DNA of 64,000 nucleotides from assembly GCF_029227915.1 (NCBI RefSeq), contig NC_079878.1, forward strand, positions 29,787,501 to 29,851,500, written 5' to 3'. Below the pieces are notes generated by a model, which ran no database searches, was not told where the DNA came from, and worked only from the letters and a program-made list of their open reading frames with translations. Both the position numbers and the translations under genes were made by a program. Within the stretch, counting starts at the first letter, position 1; each line of letters begins with the position of its first letter. The stretch is from Hydractinia symbiolongicarpus (lineage: Eukaryota > Cnidaria > Hydrozoa > Anthoathecata > Hydractiniidae). Of the stretch, positions 59,166-64,000 are shown one piece after another.

Positions 59166-62100
59166 CTTGTAGTTTTTAAAAATGTTTTCATTTTTGATGA
59201 GACGCTGAATAAAAGGAGTTCAATCGCCGGCAAACGAAGACCCGCCATTTCCCGTAAACCCAGGACTCGGCCCGTATAGTCAAAAGTATACAAAGAAAGT
59301 ACCCAGGAAATAAACTCATTTCCCGAACGATTTTTTAAAATATTTTTTCACCACTACAACGCATGAGACTTGTAGTTTTCAGAAATGTTTTCAATTTTGA
59401 TAAGACGCTTATTGAAAGTGGTTTAATTGCCGGCAAACGAAAACCCGCGATTTTCCGTAAAACCCGGTTTTGGCCCGTATAGTCGAATGTATACAAACAA
59501 AGTACCCTGTGAGTAAACTCATTTCCAAAACGATTTTTGAAATTATCTTTTCACCACTAAAACGCATGAGACTTGTAGTTTTCAAAAATGTTTTCATTCT
59601 TGATGAGACGCTGAATAAAAGAAGTTTAATCGCCGGCAAACGCAAACCTGCGATTTCCCGTAAATCCCGGGCTTGGCCCGTATAGTCGAATGTATACAAA
59701 GAAAGTACCCAGGGAGTAAACTCATTTACCGAATGATTTTTCAAATTATTTTTCCACCAATAAAGCGCATGAGACTTGTAGTTTTCAAAATAGTTTTCAT
59801 TCTTGAGGAGACGCTTAATGAAAGGGGTTTAATCGCCGGCAAACGAAAACCCACGATTTCCCGTAAATCCCGGGCTTGGCCCGTATAGTCGAATGTATAC
59901 AAAGAAAGTACCCTGTGCGTAAACTCACTTCCAGAACGATTTTTTAAATTATTTTTTCACTACTAAAACGCATAAGACTTGTAGTTTTCAAAAATGTTTT
60001 CATTTTTGATGAGACCCTGAATAAAAGAAGTTTAATCGCCGGCAAACGAAAACCCGCGATTTCCCGTAAATCCCGGGCTTGGCCCGTATAGTCGAATGTA
60101 TACATAGAAAGTACCCAGGGAGTAAACTCATTTACCGAAGGATTTTTTAAATTATTTTTCCACCACTAAAACGCATGAGACTTGTAGTTTTCAAAAAAGT
60201 TTTCATTCTTGATGAGACGCTTAATGAAAGGGGTTTAATCGCCGGCAAAGGAAAACCCACGACTTCCCGTAAATCCCGGGCTTGGCCCGTATAGTCGAAT
60301 GTATGCAAAGAAAGTACCCTGTGAGTAAACTCATTTACCGAACGATTTTTTAAATTATTTTTCCACCACTAAAACGCATGAGACTTGTAGTTTTCAAAAA
60401 TGTTTTCATTTTTGATGAAACGCTTAATGAAAGGGGTTTAATCGCCGGCAAACGAAAACCCGCGAGTTCCCGTAAATCCCGGGCTTGGCCCGTATAGCCG
60501 AATGTATACAAAGAAAGTACCCTGTGAGTAAACTCATTTCCAGAACGATTTTTTAAATTATTTTTTCACTACTAAAACGCATAAGACTTGTAGTTTTCAA
60601 AAATGTTTTCATTTTTGATGAGACCCTGAATAAAAGAAGTTTAATCGCCGGCAAACGAAAACCTGCGATTTCCCGTAAATCCAGGGCTTGGCCCGTATAG
60701 TCGAATGTATACATAGAAAGTACCCAGGGAGTAAACTCATTTACCGAACGATTTTTTAAATTATTTTTCCACCACTAAAACGCATGAGACTTGTAGTTTT
60801 CAAAAAAGTTTTTATTCTTGATGAGACGCTTAATGAAAGGGGTTTAATCGCCGGCAAACGAAAACCCGCCATTTCCCGTAAACCCAGGACTCGGCCCGTA
60901 TAGTCAAAAGTATACAAAGAAAGTACCCAGGGAGTAAACTCATTTCCCGAACGATTTTTTAAAATATTTTTTCACCACTACAACGCATGAGACTTGTAGT
61001 TTTTAAAAATGTTTTCATTTTTGATGAGACGCTGAATAAAAGGAGTTCAATCGCCGGCAAACGAAGACCCGCCATTTCCCGTAAACCCAGGACTCGGCCC
61101 GTATAGTCAAAAGTATACAAAGAAAGTACCCAGGAAATAAACTCATTTCCCGAACGATTTTTTAAAATATTTTTTCACCACTACAACGCATGAGACTTGT
61201 AGTTTTCAGAAATGTTTTCAATTTTGATAAGACGCTTATTGAAAGTGGTTTAATTGCCGGCAAACGAAAACCCGCGATTTTCCGTAAATCCCGGTTTTGG
61301 CCCGTATAGTCGAATGTATACAAACAAAGTACCCTGTGAGTAAACTCATTTCCAAAACGATTTTTGAAATTATCTTTTCACCACTAAAACGCATGAGACT
61401 TGTAGTTTTCAAAAATGTTTTCATTCTTGATGAGACGCTGAATAAAAGAAGTTTAATCGCCGGCAAACGCAAACCTGCGATTTCCCGTAAATCCCGGGCT
61501 TGGCCCGTATAGTCGAATGTATACAAAGAAAGTACCCAGGGAGTAAACTCATTTACCGAATGATTTTTCAAATTATTTTTCCACCAATAAAGCGCATGAG
61601 ACTTGTAGTTTTCAAAATAGTTTTCATTCTTGAGGAGACGCTTAATGAAAGGGGTTTAATCGCCGGCAAACGAAAACCCACGATTTCCCGTAAATCCCGG
61701 GCTTGGCCCGTATAGTCGAATGTATACAAAGAAAGTACCCTGTGCGTAAACTCACTTCCAGAACGATTTTTTAAATTATTTTTTCACTACTAAAACGCAT
61801 AAGACTTGTAGTTTTCAAAAATGTTTTCATTTTTGATGAGACCCTGAATAAAAGAAGTTTAATCGCCGGCAAACGAAAACCCGCGATTTCCCGTAAATCC
61901 CGGGCTTGGCCCGTATAGTCGAATGTATACATAGAAAGTACCCAGGGAGTAAACTCATTTACCGAAGGATTTTTTAAATTATTTTTCCACCACTAAAACG
62001 CATGAGACTTGTAGTTTTCAAAAAAGTTTTCATTCTTGATGAGACGCTTAATGAAAGGGGTTTAATCGCCGGCAAAGGAAAACCCACGACTTCCCGTAAA

Positions 62101-62819
62101 TCCCGGGCTTGGCCCGTATAGTCGAATGTATGCAAAGAAAGTACCCTGTGAGTAAACTCATTTACCGAACGATTTTTTAAATTATTTTTCCACAACTAAA
62201 ACGCATGAGACTTGTAGTTTTCAAAAATGTTTTCATTTTTGATGAAACGCTTAATGAAAGGGGTTTAATCGCCGGCAAACGAAAACCCGCGAGTTCCCGT
62301 AAATCCCGGGCTTGGCCCGTATAGCCGAATGTATACAAAGAAAGTACCCTGTGAGTAAACTCATTTCCAGAACGATTTTTTAAATTATTTTTTCACTACT
62401 AAAACGCATAAGACTTGTAGTTTTCAAAAATGTTTTCATTTTTGATGAGACCCTGAATAAAAGAAGTTTAATCGCCGGCAAACGAAAACCTGCGATTTCC
62501 CGTAAATCCAGGGCTTGGCCCGTATAGTCGAATGTATACATAGAAAGTACCCAGGGAGTAAACTCATTTACCGAACGATTTTTTAAATTATTTTTCCACC
62601 ACTAAAACGCATGAGACTTGTAGTTTTCAAAAAAGTTTTTATTCTTGATGAGACGCTTAATGAAAGGGGTTTAATCGCCGGCAAACGAAAACCCGCCATT
62701 TCCCGTAAACCCAGGACTCGGCCCGTATAGTCAAAAGTATACAAAGAAAGTACCCAGGGAGTAAACTCATTTCCCGAACGATTTTTTAAAATATTTTTTC
62801 ACCACTACAACGCATGAGA
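59166..62819 (+). repeat. Tandem 9-mer, 1,827 bp, two copies
   Basis: TATAGCCGAATG at about 60,494 and 62,321, GAGGAGACGC at about 59,805 and 61,632, and CCACCAATAAAGCGCATG at about 59,754 and 61,581 are 1,827 bp (9 x 203) apart. Few differences are visible, among them AAACCCGG against AATCCCGG (about 59,460 and 61,287) and CCACCACT against CCACAACT (about 62,192). The hybrid monomer at 60,934 equals 62,761 up to CTACAACGCATG and equals 59,107 from TAGTTTTTAAAAATG, so the exchange lies in unit positions 53-70. Confidence 0.88.
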
Positions 62820-64000
62820 CTTGTAGTTTTCAGAAATGTTTTCATTTTTGATAAGACGCTTAATGAAAGTGGTTTAATTGCCGGCAAACGAAAACCCGCG
62901 ATTTTCCGTAAATCCCGGTTTTGGCCCGTATAGTCGAATGTATACAAAGAAAGTACCCTGTGAGTAAACTCATTTCCAAAACGATTTTTGAAATTATCTT
63001 TTCACCACTAAAACGCATGAGACTTGTAGTTTTCAAAAATGTTTTCATTCTTGATGAGACGCTGAATAAAAGAAGTTTAATCGCCGGCAAACGCAAACCT
63101 GCGATTTCCCGTAAATCCCGGGCTTGGCCTGTATAGTCGAATGTATACAAAGAAAGTACCCAGGGAGTAAACTCATTTACCGAACGATTTTTTAAGTTAT
63201 TTTTCCACCACTAAAACGCATGAGACTTGTAGTTTTCAAAATAGTTTTCATTCTTGATGAGACGCTTAATGAAAGGGGTTTAATCGCCGGCAAACGAAAA
63301 CCCACGATTTCCCGTAAATCCCGGGCTTGGCCCGTATAGTCGAATGTATACAAAGAAAGTACCCTGTGAGTAAACTCACTTCCAGAACGATTTTTTAAAT
63401 TATTTTTTCACTACTAAAACGCATAAGACTTGTAGTTTTCAAAAATGTTTTCATTTTTGATGAGACCCTGAATAAAAGAAGTTTAATCGCCGCCAAACGA
63501 AAACCCGCGATTTCCCGTAAATCCCGGGCTTGGCCCGTATAGTCGAATGTATACATAGAAAGTACCCAGGGAGTAAACTCATTCACCGAACGATTTTTTA
63601 AATTATTTTTCCACCACTAAAACGCATGAGACTTGTAGTTTTCAAAAAAGTTTTCATTCTTGATGAGACGCTTAATGAAAGGGGTTTAATCGCCGGCAAA
63701 GGAAAACCCACGACTTCCCGTAAATCCCGGGCTTGGCCCGTATAGTCGAATGTATACAAAGAAAGTACCCTGTGAGTAAACTCATTTACCGAACGATTTT
63801 TTAAATTATTTTTCCACCACTAAAACGCATGAGACTTGCAGTTTTCAAAAATGTTTTCATTTTTGATGAAACGCTTAATGAAAGGGGTTTAATCGCCGGC
63901 AAACGAAAACCCGCGAGTTCCCGTAAATCCCGGGCTTGGCCCGTATAGTCGAATGTATAAAAAGAAAGTACCCTGTGAGTAAACTCATTTCCAGAACGAT
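61900..64000 (+). repeat. Block paralogous to about 29.9-32.6 kb
   Basis: TATAGCCG (30,267 and 62,321), TTTTTTAAGTTATTTTTCC (about 31,340 and 63,191) and the combination CTTGCAG, GATGAAACGC, GCGAGTTCC and GTATAAAAAGAAAG (32,390-32,520 and 63,835-63,966) recur in the same order. The offsets are 32,054, 31,851 and 31,445, changing by whole monomers. The window ends inside this satellite, so the array continues beyond 64,000. Confidence 0.75.

Larger units (their letters stand above)
1..64000 (+). repeat. Tandem satellite array, 203 bp unit, about 315 copies
   Basis: The word GTAAACTC recurs at 8, 211, 414 and 617 and then through the whole window at 203 bp steps, with small indels. Counting a consensus built from the reads of the repeat gives exactly 203 bp with 41 C and 37 G, so about 38% GC. 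Every unit reads in the same direction; I saw no inverted segment and no unrelated sequence between units. The best conserved part is unit positions 41-70 (from ACCACTAAAACG to the TTTT before D1). The most variable parts are 11-15, 31-40, 172-183 and 193-203. A unit near nucleosome-repeat length, head-to-tail order and multimer structure are typical of centromeric or pericentromeric satellites in animals and plants. That location is inference; the array itself is certain. I do not recognise the family. Confidence 0.99.
24984..64000 (+). repeat. Domain 2 of the array (E, K and W class monomers)
   Basis: From the monomer that starts at 24,952, the sequence after about base 24,984 switches to new variants: ATTATTATTTCACC with AAAGCCCATG, GAATAAAAGGAG, then further on GAAAGGGGTTTAATCG, GAGACCCTGAATAAAAG linked to ATACATAGAAAG, CATTCTTGATGAG, TTTTCCACCAC, TTTTGTCACC and CAAAGGAAAACCCACGAC. 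Class W (TTGTATGTAT) appears only here. Class G is absent. Domain 2 also holds the longest and most nearly identical tandem multimers of the window. Confidence 0.85.

Noticed and set aside
2467-63586. Over one hundred open reading frames of 62-121 codons on both strands, with similar proteins containing motifs such as YTFDYTGQARDLREIAGFRLPAIK or the plus-strand series beginning MARIVECIQ.
   Set aside because: They are translations of the satellite. The unit length of 203 is not a multiple of three, so a frame cannot stay open over many units and every frame shifts at each one. The reading frames sit at the same unit phase each time, cover less than two units, overlap on opposite strands, and have no consistent start context or codon bias.
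1-64000. CRISPR array, because of regularly spaced repeats.
   Set aside because: There are no unique spacers; the whole 203 bp unit repeats and there are no cas genes.
1-64000. Identity with a named satellite family, or a species assignment.
   Set aside because: I do not recognise the unit. A similarity search of the 203 bp consensus against repeat databases would settle it; guessing a taxon from 38% GC and CpG content would not be sound.

Overview
The whole 64 kb window is one uninterrupted head-to-tail satellite DNA array. The repeat unit is about 203 bp and about 38% GC, and roughly 315 copies fill the window, all in the same orientation. I found no protein gene, RNA gene, transposon or other non-satellite insertion. 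The array implies a eukaryotic nuclear genome, most likely a centromeric, pericentromeric or other heterochromatic block. I do not recognise the satellite family and cannot name the organism. CpG is not depleted in the unit, which fits a lineage with little germline CpG methylation, or a recently homogenised array.

To describe positions inside the unit I number it from the recurring GTAAACTC (unit position 1; for example window bases 211-413 are one unit). The unit holds three consecutive short inverted repeats: D1 at unit positions 70-91, D2 at 116-143 and D3 at 156-168. The best conserved block lies at about 41-70. A variable segment at 172-183 defines monomer classes, named here by the bases after TAG: E (TCGAATGTAT), K (TCAAAAGTAT), G (TCGAGTATAT) and W (TTGTATGTAT). 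A second variable segment spans the unit boundary (193-203 into 11-15).

The array has two domains. Domain 1 (1 to about 24,984) is built from K, E and G monomers and carries a GATATC-bearing marker monomer. It holds tandem multi-monomer repeats of about 811 bp (4-mer, twice independently), 1,216 bp (6-mer), 1,824 bp and 1,826 bp (9-mers). Its start (about 1.46-8.7 kb) is paralogous to its end (about 18.7-24.3 kb). Domain 2 (about 24,984 to 64,000) loses class G and gains class W and monomers with AAAGGGG, GACCCTG and CATTCTTG variants. It holds tandem repeats of 1,014 bp (5-mer), 813 bp (4-mer), 1,624 bp (8-mer), 2,013/2,030 bp (10-mer), 3,856 bp (19-mer), 1,421 bp (7-mer) and 1,827 bp (9-mer). 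The last five lie almost end to end from 38 to 63 kb.

There is no single fixed higher-order repeat. The window looks like a satellite caught during expansion: in-register unequal exchange has produced multimers of many lengths, some nearly identical. Open reading frames of 60-121 codons occur by the dozen on both strands, but they are by-products of the repeat. A 203 bp period shifts the reading frame at every unit, so none is annotated as a gene. All identities and boundaries were read by eye and are approximate unless a base position is stated.
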